Shown piece by piece: positions 46,252-54,331 of a stretch of DNA of 64,000 nt. The DNA comes from JAKFWI01 sp031399165 (GTDB lineage: Bacteria > Pseudomonadota > Alphaproteobacteria > Caulobacterales > Aquidulcibacteraceae): NCBI GenBank assembly GCA_031399165.1, contig JANNOO010000062.1:16114-80113 (forward strand), read 5' to 3'. The first letter of the stretch is position 1. The number at the start of each line of letters is the position of its first letter. The notes beneath the pieces are model-generated. The model saw nothing but the letters and a program-made list of their open reading frames with translations. It made no database searches and had not been told where the DNA came from. The position numbers and the translations under genes were made by a program.

Positions 46252-46587
46252 TTAGGCGCCTTCGCCGTCCTTGATGATTTCCGTCATGGTCACGCCGAGC
46301 CGCTCGTCGACGACGACTACTTCGCCGCGCGCCACGAGGCGGTTGTTGACGTAAATATCGATCGCCTCGCCAACCTTGCGGTCGAGCTCCAGCACCGAGC
46401 CGCGCGTCAGGCGCAGCAATTGCGCAACATCGACCTGCGCCTTGCCAAGCACGGCCTGAATGTTGACGGGCACGTCGAAAACGGGCGCGAGATCGGCGGC
46501 GTTTTTGATGCTTTCCTCTTCGCCGCTCATTGGCGCGGCGGCGGGCGTGAGTTCCTGCAATTGCAGGCCTTCGTTCGGCTCACTCAT
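46252..46587 (-). CDS. fliN: flagellar motor switch protein FliN
   Basis: A 111-residue FliN with a variable acidic N-terminus and a C-terminal SpoA domain: VPVNIQAVLGKAQVDVAQLLRLTRGSVLELDRKVGEAIDIYVNNRLVARGEVVVVDERLGV. It forms the bottom of the C-ring and binds FliH for export-complex docking. Start ATG at 46587 overlaps the fliH stop (ATGA). Confidence 0.95.
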   Translation of the reverse strand: MSEPNEGLQLQELTPAAAPMSGEEESIKNAADLAPVFDVPVNIQAVLGKAQVDVAQLLRLTRGSVLELDRKVGEAIDIYVNNRLVARGEVVVVDERLGVTMTEIIKDGEGA

Positions 46588-47210
46588 TGGTCCTGCTCCG
46601 GATTGCTGCTCGCCAGCATGCGCTGGATGATTTCCTCAATGCGTCCGAACGCGATGGCGCGGTCGTGGGCAATGGCGCCTTGGGCCCATTCCAGCGTCAC
46701 GTCGCCAATGCGAATGTCTGAATCGGCGCGCACGATCAGCGCGCCGTCGAAGCCGTTGGCCTGGGCGGCGCCTTCCAGGCGCGTTTTGATGCCGGCGATC
46801 ATCGCCGGCGCCAGGCGCACGATCAGACGCGGGCTCCCGCGCAACATTTCCATCGCCGCTTCCAGCGCGGCGATAACGCGGGTTTCGCCGTGGGCTTCAA
46901 GCGCCACGTCCGCGGCGCGCCGCGCCGCGGCGAGCGCTACGTCCGCCGCTTCCGCGCGCATGGTCTTGCATTCCAGATCGTAACGATCGAGCAGGGCGCG
47001 CATGGATTGCGAGAGCAGAGAGAGCGCCTGGGCGGCCTCGCGTTCGCTGGTTTTGCGGCCTTCTTCGAAAGCCTCGGCGCGCGCGGCGTCCAGTTCGTCC
47101 TTGCTGAACTGCGTGCGGAAACCAGCGCCATCGCGCACGATCGCGCCCTCTGCGTCGAACACCGTCTCGAATGAAAACTTGCGGATCGCGGGGCTAGTAG
47201 ATGAGCTCAT
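46584..47210 (-). CDS. fliH: FliH/FlbE-like flagellar assembly protein
   Basis: A 208-residue protein in the fliH (flbE in Caulobacter) slot. It has an N-terminal FETVFD segment, a long helical middle (KDELDAARAEAFEEGRKTSEREAAQALSLLSQSM) and a FliH/V-ATPase-E-type C-terminus with ALEAAMEMLRGSPRLIVRLAP and LEWAQGAIAHDRAIAFGRIEEII. It negatively regulates FliI and docks it to FliN. Start at 47210, with GGAGG five bases upstream, inside the fliG 3' end. Confidence 0.88.
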   Translation of the reverse strand: MSSSTSPAIRKFSFETVFDAEGAIVRDGAGFRTQFSKDELDAARAEAFEEGRKTSEREAAQALSLLSQSMRALLDRYDLECKTMRAEAADVALAAARRAADVALEAHGETRVIAALEAAMEMLRGSPRLIVRLAPAMIAGIKTRLEGAAQANGFDGALIVRADSDIRIGDVTLEWAQGAIAHDRAIAFGRIEEIIQRMLASSNPEQDQ

Positions 47211-48234
47211 CATCGCCTCCGCCTTCAGCAAGCATGATCTCGCCCTTCGCCGCCAATTCCTTGGTCAGAAGCACGATTTTCGCTTGCGCTGCATCGACAT
47301 CCTTCAGGCGCACAGGGCCCATGCTGGACATTTCTTCTTTCATCAGCTTGGAAGCGCGCTCGGACATGTTGGAGAAGAACATCTGGCGCAGTTCGTCCGA
47401 TGCGCCCTTGAGCGCTAGGGGCAGGGCGTCTTTCGGCGCCGAGCGCAGCAGGGTCTGGATACCGGCGGAATCGAGGCGCTTGAGATCCTCGAAAACAAAC
47501 ATCAGCGCGCGAATTTTATCCGCGCTTTCGCGCGTGCGCTCTTCCAGCGCTGAAAGGAAGCGCGATTCCGTTTGACGGTCGAAGCTATTGAAGATTTCCG
47601 CCATTAGCTCGTGGCTGTCGCGCTTGGACGTGCTGGCGAGGTTCGACATGAACTCTGTCCGAAGCGTCTGTTCGATCTTGTCCAGGATGTCGCGCTGCAC
47701 CGGCTCCATGCGCAGCATACGGTTGATGCATTCAACGGCGAAATCTTCCGGCAATTCGGACAGCACGCGCGAAGCGTGATCCGGTTTAATCTTGGAAAGC
47801 ACGACCGAGACGGTTTGCGGATATTCGTTCTTGAGGTAGCTCGCCAGAACGCTTTCGTTAACGTTGCCGAGCTTTTCCCACATCGTACGACCAGCCGGGC
47901 CGCGGATTTCCTCCATCATCGCGTCGATTTTTTCAGGCGGGAGGAATTGCTGCAGCAAGCGCTGGGTGGCGTCGAGCGAGCCGACCAGCGTGCCCGAACC
48001 CGACAGGCGCTGCACGAAATCAAGGATCAGTTGCTCCACGACGGTGGCCGAGACGACGCCGAGTTTGGCCATCGCCTGGGAAACTTCTTTGACCTCGTCG
48101 TCGTCGAGCAATCTCCATAGCTTGCCCGCTTCCTCCCCGAGCGTAAGCAGGATAACCGCCGCGCGATCGGGTCCGGACAGCTCTTCCAGCTTGTCCACCA
48201 CGTGCTTTTCGAGTTTTTTTCCGGGGAGGGCCAT
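47194..48234 (-). CDS. fliG: flagellar motor switch protein FliG
   Basis: A 346-residue FliG: N-terminal FliF-binding domain (GPDRAAVILLTLGEEAGKLW), middle domain with the EHPQ-like NEYPQTVSVVLSKIKPDHASRVLSELPE and a C-terminal torque domain with the conserved charged helix (KDALPLALKGASDELRQMFFSNMSERASKLMKEEM). It rotates with the MS ring and transmits switching. It starts 4 bp after fliF ends and overlaps fliH. Confidence 0.96.
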   Translation of the reverse strand: MALPGKKLEKHVVDKLEELSGPDRAAVILLTLGEEAGKLWRLLDDDEVKEVSQAMAKLGVVSATVVEQLILDFVQRLSGSGTLVGSLDATQRLLQQFLPPEKIDAMMEEIRGPAGRTMWEKLGNVNESVLASYLKNEYPQTVSVVLSKIKPDHASRVLSELPEDFAVECINRMLRMEPVQRDILDKIEQTLRTEFMSNLASTSKRDSHELMAEIFNSFDRQTESRFLSALEERTRESADKIRALMFVFEDLKRLDSAGIQTLLRSAPKDALPLALKGASDELRQMFFSNMSERASKLMKEEMSSMGPVRLKDVDAAQAKIVLLTKELAAKGEIMLAEGGGDDELIY

Positions 48235-48238
48235 CAGA

Positions 48239-49939
48239 TCAGATCGCGTTGTTCAGCCAGCCGCGAATGATATTGGCGGACTCTTCGGGGTGTTGATCGA
48301 CGACTTCTCCAATTTTTTTGGTTGAGCTTGCGCGCACCTGGCCGCGGATTCGTGCGACATCGATGAGCGGTTCAGGATCGTTTCCCGCCGGACCGGGAAG
48401 CGCGCTGGCCATGGGAACTTGTGGTCCCATCGGCGCAGCAGTTGCGCCCGGCACGACCAGTACGTTTGGCTGGGCCGCTTGGCCCGCAATCATCGTGGCC
48501 TGCGCGCCGCCGTTTGCGCCTTCGATCAGCGTGATGGATGAAGGCGATTTGGCTAGGCCCGCCGCCATCGGTCCCATGACGAATACAATCAGCGCCAAGG
48601 CCGCGATCAGCGCCGCGCCGATTTCGGCGCCCCGCATCAGGTCGCTGGATTTGAAATCCAGCAGACCAGGCTTTTCCGCTTCCGTGCCGCCGAGGGCAGG
48701 GCGGGCAAAGCGCGCCGCGACCACTTCAACCTTGTCGCCGCGGCTTTCGTCAAAGCCGACGGCCGCCTTCACCAGTGTGGCGATGCGCTGAATGTCTTCA
48801 TCGGAGCGGGCCGTCCATGTTGGCTCGCCCTTGCCGTCGGCGGCCGGCGTCATAACGCCATCCACTGCAACCGCTACAGAAAGGCGGCGAATCCGCCCGC
48901 TTTCGATGATCTCGGTCTTGGTGGTTTTCGATATTTCGTAATTGGTGGTCTCTTCGGTGCGCTCCGAGGAATTGGCGTCCTGGCCGCTGCTGGTGTCGGC
49001 GCCGCCGGGAATGTTGTTCGCCGCGCTGGCCGCGCCGCCGCGGCCCTTCTGCTGTTCCTTTGAGGTATCCGAAACCGTTTGAGTCGAGCGCACGACGCGG
49101 CCTTCGGGATCGAACGTCTCCGAAGTCTGCTGAATTTTGTTGAGGTCGAGATCCGCGCTCACCTGCACGCGCGAGGCGTTCGGGCCGACGACGCCCTCGA
49201 CGATGCCCTGCACAGTGCGGCGGATGCGCTCCTCGGCGGCGGCCTGCTGAGAATCTTGCGCTTCGCCGGTTCCGGTTTCGCCGTCAGCCTGCGCGGCGGC
49301 GAGCAGGGCGCCGGTTTCGTCGAGGATCGTGACTTTCGAAGGCGAAAGCCCGGGCGTCGCGCTGGCCACGAGATTACGGATCGCGCGCACTTCCCCGGAG
49401 GCGAGGGATTCGCGGCTGAGCTTCAGGACGATCGACGCCGTGGGCTGCTGAGCGTCGCGCTCGAACAATTGCCGCTCGGGCAAAACCAGGTGGACGCGCG
49501 CGGCGGCCACGCCGTCGAGCGAGGCAATAGAACGGGCAAGCTCGCCCTCCAGCGCGCGCAGGCGGTTGAGGTTCTGCATGAACTGGGTGGCGCCGAGCGC
49601 GTCGGATTTGTCGAAAATTTCGTAACCGACGGAGCCGCGCGTCGGCAGGCCATCGGCCGAGAGCATCATCCGCGCGCCGAGCACCTTGCTGCGCGGAACC
49701 ATGACGGTCGAACCATCGCCGGTCAGCTCGTATTTGATGCCGGCCTGATCGAGCTTGGCGGTGATTTCGCTGGCTTCCTTGAGATCAAGCCCGGAAAACA
49801 GCAGCGAGTTATCTTCCCCGCCGACGCGGAACACGACGCCGAACACAAGCGCCGCAACAAGCGCGGTCGCCCCGATCGCGGCGAATATGCGCGCCGGACC
49901 AGATTGCAGCAACAGACGGACGAGATTGTTCACGCGCAT
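48239..49939 (-). CDS. fliF: flagellar M-ring protein FliF
   Basis: A 566-residue FliF forming the MS ring in the inner membrane. Two transmembrane segments (about 20-40 and 435-455) bracket the periplasmic ring-building motifs, including ELARSIASLDGVAAARVHLVLPERQLFERD. The C-terminal FliG-binding tail ends HPEESANIIRGWLNNAI. I use the ATG at 49939 (MRVNNLVRLL). A TTAACCAT CtrA-like site lies about 65-72 bp upstream, and fliF heads the six-gene operon. Confidence 0.96.
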   Translation of the reverse strand: MRVNNLVRLLLQSGPARIFAAIGATALVAALVFGVVFRVGGEDNSLLFSGLDLKEASEITAKLDQAGIKYELTGDGSTVMVPRSKVLGARMMLSADGLPTRGSVGYEIFDKSDALGATQFMQNLNRLRALEGELARSIASLDGVAAARVHLVLPERQLFERDAQQPTASIVLKLSRESLASGEVRAIRNLVASATPGLSPSKVTILDETGALLAAAQADGETGTGEAQDSQQAAAEERIRRTVQGIVEGVVGPNASRVQVSADLDLNKIQQTSETFDPEGRVVRSTQTVSDTSKEQQKGRGGAASAANNIPGGADTSSGQDANSSERTEETTNYEISKTTKTEIIESGRIRRLSVAVAVDGVMTPAADGKGEPTWTARSDEDIQRIATLVKAAVGFDESRGDKVEVVAARFARPALGGTEAEKPGLLDFKSSDLMRGAEIGAALIAALALIVFVMGPMAAGLAKSPSSITLIEGANGGAQATMIAGQAAQPNVLVVPGATAAPMGPQVPMASALPGPAGNDPEPLIDVARIRGQVRASSTKKIGEVVDQHPEESANIIRGWLNNAI

Positions 49940-50003
49940 CCTCTGGCGGCGAATCCCCCAGGAAGCGCCGCTGGGCAGAATTTGCCGGGTAGGGCGTGAA
50001 ATT

Positions 50004-50011
50004 ATGGTTAA
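50004..50011 (-). promoter_or_regulatory. CtrA-like site upstream of fliF
   Basis: TTAACCAT on the minus strand, 65-72 bp before the fliF ATG. The second half at N7 spacing is weak (GTCA). fliF is a direct CtrA target in Caulobacter, which supports the assignment; the site itself was found by eye. Confidence 0.5.
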
Positions 50012-50024
50012 GCGCAATTGACGA

Positions 50025-50074
50025 TACGCGTTTTCGCCCGCCGCCGGCGGGGCCGGGGCGGACGAAAACGCGTA
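50025..50074 (-). terminator. long GC-rich hairpin between sciP and fliF
   Basis: An 18-bp inverted repeat with one mismatch (arms 50025-50042 and 50057-50074, TACGCGTTTTCG ... CGAAAACGCGTA) and a 14-nt GC-only loop. It lies just after the sciP stop and immediately upstream of the fliF CtrA-like site, so it probably ends sciP transcription and insulates the fliF promoter. No T-run follows directly. Confidence 0.6.
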
Positions 50075-50102
50075 CGGCCGGCACTATCAGGCCTGCCTGT
50101 AC

Positions 50103-50387
50103 TTAGACCGGTGCTGGTTCGCGGTAGTGTTGAAGGCGGGTCGTGCGAAGACCGGCCAGACCATGCCGCTCGATTGCCGAGCGCCAGGCTTCAAACTCTT
50201 CCAGGGTCAAGCTGTAGCGCTTGCACGCATCCTCCATGGTCAAGAGCCCGCCGCGAACAGCAGCGACCACTTCGGCCTTGCGGCGAATGACCCAGCGGGT
50301 CGTGTTCGCCGGCGGAAGATCGTCCAAGGTCAACGGCGTGCCGTCCGGACCCATCACCATACCCTCGGTGCGTCGGTGCTTCTGCAT
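50103..50387 (-). CDS. sciP: CtrA inhibitor SciP (DUF1153)
   Basis: A 94-residue DUF1153 protein that matches Caulobacter SciP over almost its whole length: GPDGTPLTLDDLPPANTTRWV, then IRRKAEVVAAVRGGLLTMEDACKRY and RHGLAGLRTTRLQHY. SciP binds CtrA and blocks RNA-polymerase recruitment in G1, and it also binds DNA through its HTH. AGGAGAGG lies four bases before the ATG at 50387. It is placed between flgE and fliF, the same slot as in Caulobacter. Confidence 0.95.
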   Translation of the reverse strand: MQKHRRTEGMVMGPDGTPLTLDDLPPANTTRWVIRRKAEVVAAVRGGLLTMEDACKRYSLTLEEFEAWRSAIERHGLAGLRTTRLQHYREPAPV

Positions 50388-50454
50388 CGCGCCTCTCCTT
50401 GTTGTAGGAGAGGGTTATACAACGGATGCCTGAAAACTCTGCTAAAACCGTGGG

Positions 50455-50470
50455 TTAACATTGGTTAGTG
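50455..50470 (-). promoter_or_regulatory. paired CtrA-like half-sites upstream of sciP
   Basis: The minus strand reads CTAACCAATGTTAACC: two TAACC cores nine bases apart, about 70-80 bp before the sciP start. sciP is a CtrA-activated gene in Caulobacter. The spacing departs from TTAA-N7-TTAAC by one base. Confidence 0.45.
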
Positions 50471-50488
50471 ACCTGTTTCAGACTAATA

Positions 50489-50526
50489 CAGGCCTATGAA
50501 TACTTACTTACTCACAGGCCTGTACT
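50489..50526 (-). terminator. inverted repeat downstream of flgE
   Basis: TACAGGCCT at 50489-50497 pairs perfectly with AGGCCTGTA at 50518-50526 across a 20-nt AT-rich loop. It begins 14 bp after the flgE stop, so it is likely the terminator of the fliK-flgD-flgE operon. The same AGGCCTG core recurs near 50091 after sciP. Confidence 0.5.
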
Positions 50527-50539
50527 TATTGAGTTTTGT

Positions 50540-51856
50540 CTAGCGTTTGATCCGGATCAGCTCGTCCAGCATGTCGTCGGCGGTGGTGATAATTTTTGAG
50601 CAGGCCGAATAAGCCCGCTGGGTTGTGATCATGCTGGTGAACTCGGTGCCGAGATCGACGTTCGAGGCCTCCAGGGCATTGGACTGGATTGGCCCCGCGC
50701 CGCCCGAGCCGGCCGAATTGATCGTGAACTGGCCGCTTTCCAGCGTGACGCGATAGGCGCCGCCGCGTTCGGGTTGAAGCCCGTCCGGGTTCAGGAACGT
50801 CGCAACGGGAACAAGGTAGAGCGCTTCGCTGCGGCCGTTGGAATATTGCGCCGTCAGCACGCCGCCATCGCTCACCGTCACGCCGGTGAGATCTCCGGGG
50901 GGAGAGCCGTCGGCGGTGGCCGAGTTCAGCGCCGAGGGCGTGGCGTATTGCGAAAGGCCGGTCGACAGATCGAGCGCGATGGTCTGCGCAGCCGCGCCGG
51001 TCGTGGCGGCATAGGTGATGCTGAAGCTTTGAAGCGCCGCGCTCACTGTAGTCGGCACGCCGCTGGTGGAGAACTGCACGGTGCCCGAGGCGATCAGGCC
51101 GTTCGCACCGGTCACGGCGCTGGCTGGACGCATGTAGACTTCCGTAGCCCAGGTGTTGGTGCCGGTTTTCAGAAAGCCAAGCGTCAGAGTTCGCGCGGTG
51201 CCGAGGCTGTCGTAGATTTCAATCGAGCGTTCGACGTCCGGTGCGATCGAGTTGGCGGCCGACGGATAGCCGGCCATGGCGCCCGCAGCGTAGGCTGGCA
51301 CGCCGGGATAGATGCCTTCGCGGCTATCGAGATTGGCGTTGATCGCTGCTCTGGTCGAGGCTTCAGCGGTTGAGCCAACATTCGCCAGATTGACGACCTG
51401 AAGCGAGGCAAGGCTCGACGGCGAAAGGGATGTGGTCGAACCGGCGCTGACTGGCGCGCCCATCAAGTAATAACCTTGCGAGTTGCGCAGCAGGCCGTCG
51501 GCGTCGAGCGAAAACGATCCGGCGCGCGTGAACAGACCGCCGCCGGCGCCGCTGGTGCCGCTCGGATCTTCGGTGACGATGAAGAAACCCGAGCCGTTGA
51601 CCGCCAGGTCAGTCGCGGAATTGGAGGTTTCGAGTGAGCCTTGCAGATCGACGTAACGGCGCGTGTTCGCGAGCACGCCGCCGGCGTTGTATGAGGTCGA
51701 AGCGTTCTGGGCGTTCAGAATCGCGCTGAAATCGGTTTGACCGCGCTTGTAGCCGACGGTGTTGAGGTTAGCGATGTTATCGGAAATTACCGCCATCGCG
51801 CTGGAATTTGCGTTCATGCCCGTCACGCCGGCCCGCATCGCCGAATAGATGCTCAT
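50540..51856 (-). CDS. flgE: flagellar hook protein FlgE
   Basis: A 438-residue hook protein. The N-terminal rod/hook signature MSIYSAMRAGVTGMNANSSAMAVISDNIANLNTVGYK and the GSGFFIVTEDP motif are clear. D1/D2 insertions fill the middle, and the end ALEASNVDLGTEFTSMITTQRAYSACSKIITTADDMLDELI is the conserved C-terminal helix. It is the last gene of fliK-flgD-flgE, expected to be FlbD/sigma-54 controlled. Confidence 0.96.
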   Translation of the reverse strand: MSIYSAMRAGVTGMNANSSAMAVISDNIANLNTVGYKRGQTDFSAILNAQNASTSYNAGGVLANTRRYVDLQGSLETSNSATDLAVNGSGFFIVTEDPSGTSGAGGGLFTRAGSFSLDADGLLRNSQGYYLMGAPVSAGSTTSLSPSSLASLQVVNLANVGSTAEASTRAAINANLDSREGIYPGVPAYAAGAMAGYPSAANSIAPDVERSIEIYDSLGTARTLTLGFLKTGTNTWATEVYMRPASAVTGANGLIASGTVQFSTSGVPTTVSAALQSFSITYAATTGAAAQTIALDLSTGLSQYATPSALNSATADGSPPGDLTGVTVSDGGVLTAQYSNGRSEALYLVPVATFLNPDGLQPERGGAYRVTLESGQFTINSAGSGGAGPIQSNALEASNVDLGTEFTSMITTQRAYSACSKIITTADDMLDELIRIKR

Positions 51857-51941
51857 CGTCTCGCTCCGTTCATTCTGTGCGTTCGTTTACAGTCCGTAGG
51901 CGGAGCGTTTCTGCTCTGGGCGGCGGTGTTCATCGCCGCAA

Positions 51942-52613
51942 TCATGAAATGGCCTCGGCGACGCGCAGGATCTTATCAAGCGCGCGCGCGCCGGAAGCGG
52001 TAGTGACGTTCGGCGAGGCGCCGCTAAAATCGACGCCGGAAATGTATTCCTCAACCGCGACCGCGGTTTCGATGGTGTTGCCTTCGCCGTCTTGCGCCGT
52101 GGCGGTCAGATAATACGTGCCCGCCGGCGCCTTGGCGTCGAGGCCTGTCTGGCTGCCGTCCCATTCGAACGTATGCGGCCCGGCGGCGGCGTTGCCAGCG
52201 GCGGTGTAAACGACGCTGCCCCTTGAATCCTTTACCGTCAGCGTTGCAGTCGCCGCGCCGGAATCGATGGCGTATTGCCACTTGGCCTCGCCATCGACCA
52301 GCGCGGTGGCGTTGGAATCAAACAGCGCCGTGCGCCCCAGATAGGAGAGGGCCGAGCCCGCGCCGTTTGCAGAAATCTGCGCGGCGAGCTCGTCGAGCTT
52401 GGAATTCGTGCTGATCTGCTGCTCAACCTGGCTGTATTGCACCAATTGCTCGGTGAACTGCGCCGAATCCATCGGCGAAAGCGGATCCTGGTTCTGCAAT
52501 TGCGCGGTCAGCAATTTCAGGAACGTATCGAACGTATCGGCAAGCGCCGCAGAAGATTTGTTCTCCGCTTGAACAGCGGTGGACGTCGTAGCGCCAAGAG
52601 CGTCAATAGCCAT
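51942..52613 (-). CDS. flgD: flagellar hook assembly scaffold protein FlgD
   Basis: A 223-residue FlgD hook cap: N-terminal TFLKLLTAQLQNQDPLSPMDSAQFTEQLVQYSQVEQQ is the FlgD signature. The C-terminal FlgD-Ig/Tudor-like part includes LTVKDSRGSVVYTAAGNAAAGPHTFEWDGSQTGL and PAGTYYLTATAQDGEGN. It starts 13 bp after fliK and precedes flgE by 85 bp. Confidence 0.95.
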   Translation of the reverse strand: MAIDALGATTSTAVQAENKSSAALADTFDTFLKLLTAQLQNQDPLSPMDSAQFTEQLVQYSQVEQQISTNSKLDELAAQISANGAGSALSYLGRTALFDSNATALVDGEAKWQYAIDSGAATATLTVKDSRGSVVYTAAGNAAAGPHTFEWDGSQTGLDAKAPAGTYYLTATAQDGEGNTIETAVAVEEYISGVDFSGASPNVTTASGARALDKILRVAEAIS

Positions 52614-52626
52614 TAGTCGGTGCTCC

Positions 52627-53931
52627 TCATGCCCAGACGTCCACGCCCGAAGCGCTCCAGCGCTCCATGCCGAACGGACGGGCGGCGATCATTACGGTTT
52701 CAGCGCCGGCGCTGTCTTCGGCGTCAGCGTCGGAATATGCAGCGGCGTCGATTTGTTCATCGCTGGCCCGGCGCTGATTGAGGTCGAACGATAGTCCGCC
52801 CTGAGCCAGATCGAGACCAGCTTCGTTGAGAGCGCGTTCGATATTGCGCGCTGCGCCGCGCAAGTCAGACAGGGTTTGCGTGCTGTCGGCGGAGACGGCG
52901 GCGGTTACGCGTTTATCGTGATCGACGGTGATTTTCACATCGACCCGGCCGAGTTCGGCCGGATCAAGCCGCACTTCGAAACTGGCAGATTGGCCGTCAA
53001 AGCGCCGGGCGACGTGCTGGGCTACTTGCATCGCTGCCGCGCCATGCATGGCGCGAGCGATAGGCGTGGAGATGGATTCTGTAGCCGCGCGCGGTGCGTC
53101 GAAGCCGGTGATCGGGGAGGCCCCGCCCGCCTGGGTCGTTTCTGCGCGCGCGGGCGTCTGCGGTTGCGGCGCAGCCAGCGCCTCGCCGGTGATCTTGGAG
53201 ACCGCGGCGTTGAATGGTTCGGTTTTCGTTTGCGCGGTGAAGGTCGTCTTTTTGAACTGACCGCTCTGCAGTGGCGCGTCGGCTTCGATGGCCGTTGCAG
53301 CGGCGTTTTTCGCAAGTGTGGCTGCCGCTGGCGCTGCCGCTGACAATGGCGCTGGCGCTAGCGCTGCCGACACTTGGGCCGCCGCGAACGGCGCAAAGAC
53401 GATGGCCTGCGGCGCCTGCGGCGTTGCAGCTGGTGGCGGTTGCGCGGGAGCAGCCTGTGCGGGCGCGTCCGTAGCAGCTTCTGCTTCGACGACAACCGTC
53501 GCCGCGGGAGCGGGCGCGGAGGCCTGGTCCGTCTGCAACGCTGCCTGTGCACCGGCGTTTTGTGGCGCAGGCGTGGTTTGCGGGGTGGATTTAGGCGGGG
53601 CCTCAGCGCTCGCGCCGTCGGCCGTCGCCGGGGTGAATGCGGCAGACATAGTGGTCGCCGCGGGTGACGCTTCGACAGTGACAGTCGCAGCCGTTTGCGC
53701 GGGTTGGGCGTCTTGCGTCTGCAGAAGCAGGGCGAGTGCGCCGCTTGCGGGCGGGGCTTGCACAGCGGCGTTGGGCGCCGCGGCCATTGCAGGCGTTTGC
53801 CCTGTAGCGCCAGCGAGCAGTGATTGGAACAATCCTGCATCGCCGGTCGCAGGCGCAGCGTTCGACGCGCCAACGGCGGGCGTGGCCAAAAGGCCATTGA
53901 CCGCGCTGATCACCGCCGTCTGAAACGCCAT
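52627..53931 (-). CDS. fliK: flagellar hook-length control protein FliK
   Basis: A 434-residue protein. The first 300 residues are an Ala/Pro/Gln-rich disordered ruler region. The C-terminal Flg_hook domain has SASFEVRLDPAELGRVDVKITVDHDKRVTAAVSADSTQTLSDLRGAARNIERALNEAGL, the FliK signature. Its length sets hook length and it switches export specificity. Start ATG at 53931. A sigma-54-like promoter lies 44-58 bp upstream. Confidence 0.93.
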   Translation of the reverse strand: MAFQTAVISAVNGLLATPAVGASNAAPATGDAGLFQSLLAGATGQTPAMAAAPNAAVQAPPASGALALLLQTQDAQPAQTAATVTVEASPAATTMSAAFTPATADGASAEAPPKSTPQTTPAPQNAGAQAALQTDQASAPAPAATVVVEAEAATDAPAQAAPAQPPPAATPQAPQAIVFAPFAAAQVSAALAPAPLSAAAPAAATLAKNAAATAIEADAPLQSGQFKKTTFTAQTKTEPFNAAVSKITGEALAAPQPQTPARAETTQAGGASPITGFDAPRAATESISTPIARAMHGAAAMQVAQHVARRFDGQSASFEVRLDPAELGRVDVKITVDHDKRVTAAVSADSTQTLSDLRGAARNIERALNEAGLDLAQGGLSFDLNQRRASDEQIDAAAYSDADAEDSAGAETVMIAARPFGMERWSASGVDVWA

Positions 53932-53973
53932 TACGAAAAATCCCCAGCGCAAAACGCGCCGTGGAAAATGAAG

Positions 53974-53989
53974 AGCAAGCGCCGCGCCA
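53974..53989 (-). promoter_or_regulatory. sigma-54-like promoter for fliK-flgD-flgE
   Basis: The minus strand reads TGGCGC-N5-TTGCT, differing from the TGGCAC-N5-TTGC[A/T] consensus at one position, with exact GG/GC spacing. The predicted transcription start is about 33 bp before the fliK ATG at 53931. FlbD, the sigma-54 activator, is encoded in the same cluster. Confidence 0.65.
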
Positions 53990-54134
53990 TGCGGCGCTGT
54001 CGTGAAAACTTCAAGCGCCGCAACGGGTTTGGGTATTGTCGATGTTGAAACGGCGCTGATCGCGCGGCCAATTTCGCCGGGCGCCCCGGCAGCTTCTGCC
54101 GGGTTGGCGCGCGAACAAGCGCACCGCGAAAACG

Positions 54135-54150
54135 TGGCCCGCTCGTTGCG
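54135..54150 (+). promoter_or_regulatory. sigma-54-like promoter for flgK-flgL
   Basis: TGGCCC-N5-TTGCG on the plus strand has the exact -24/-12 spacing and one core mismatch. It lies about 180 bp before the flgK ATG, giving a leader of roughly 170 nt. It is divergent from the fliK-side promoter 145 bp away. Confidence 0.55.
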
Positions 54151-54331
54151 ATGTATTTGTCGGCCGGCAGGCGACGGCGATTTCGTCCGGCGCCGCCATG
54201 ATGGAAGAAAACGCTTTGCCTAAAGGGCTTTGCACACGAATTGAGTCTGCGCGTGGGGGCTGCGCCGCGCCTTCCAGCTCGGCAGAAATTGCCGTCTGGA
54301 GGGCGCATCTTGCCGAGCGCGAGGGCGTAGA

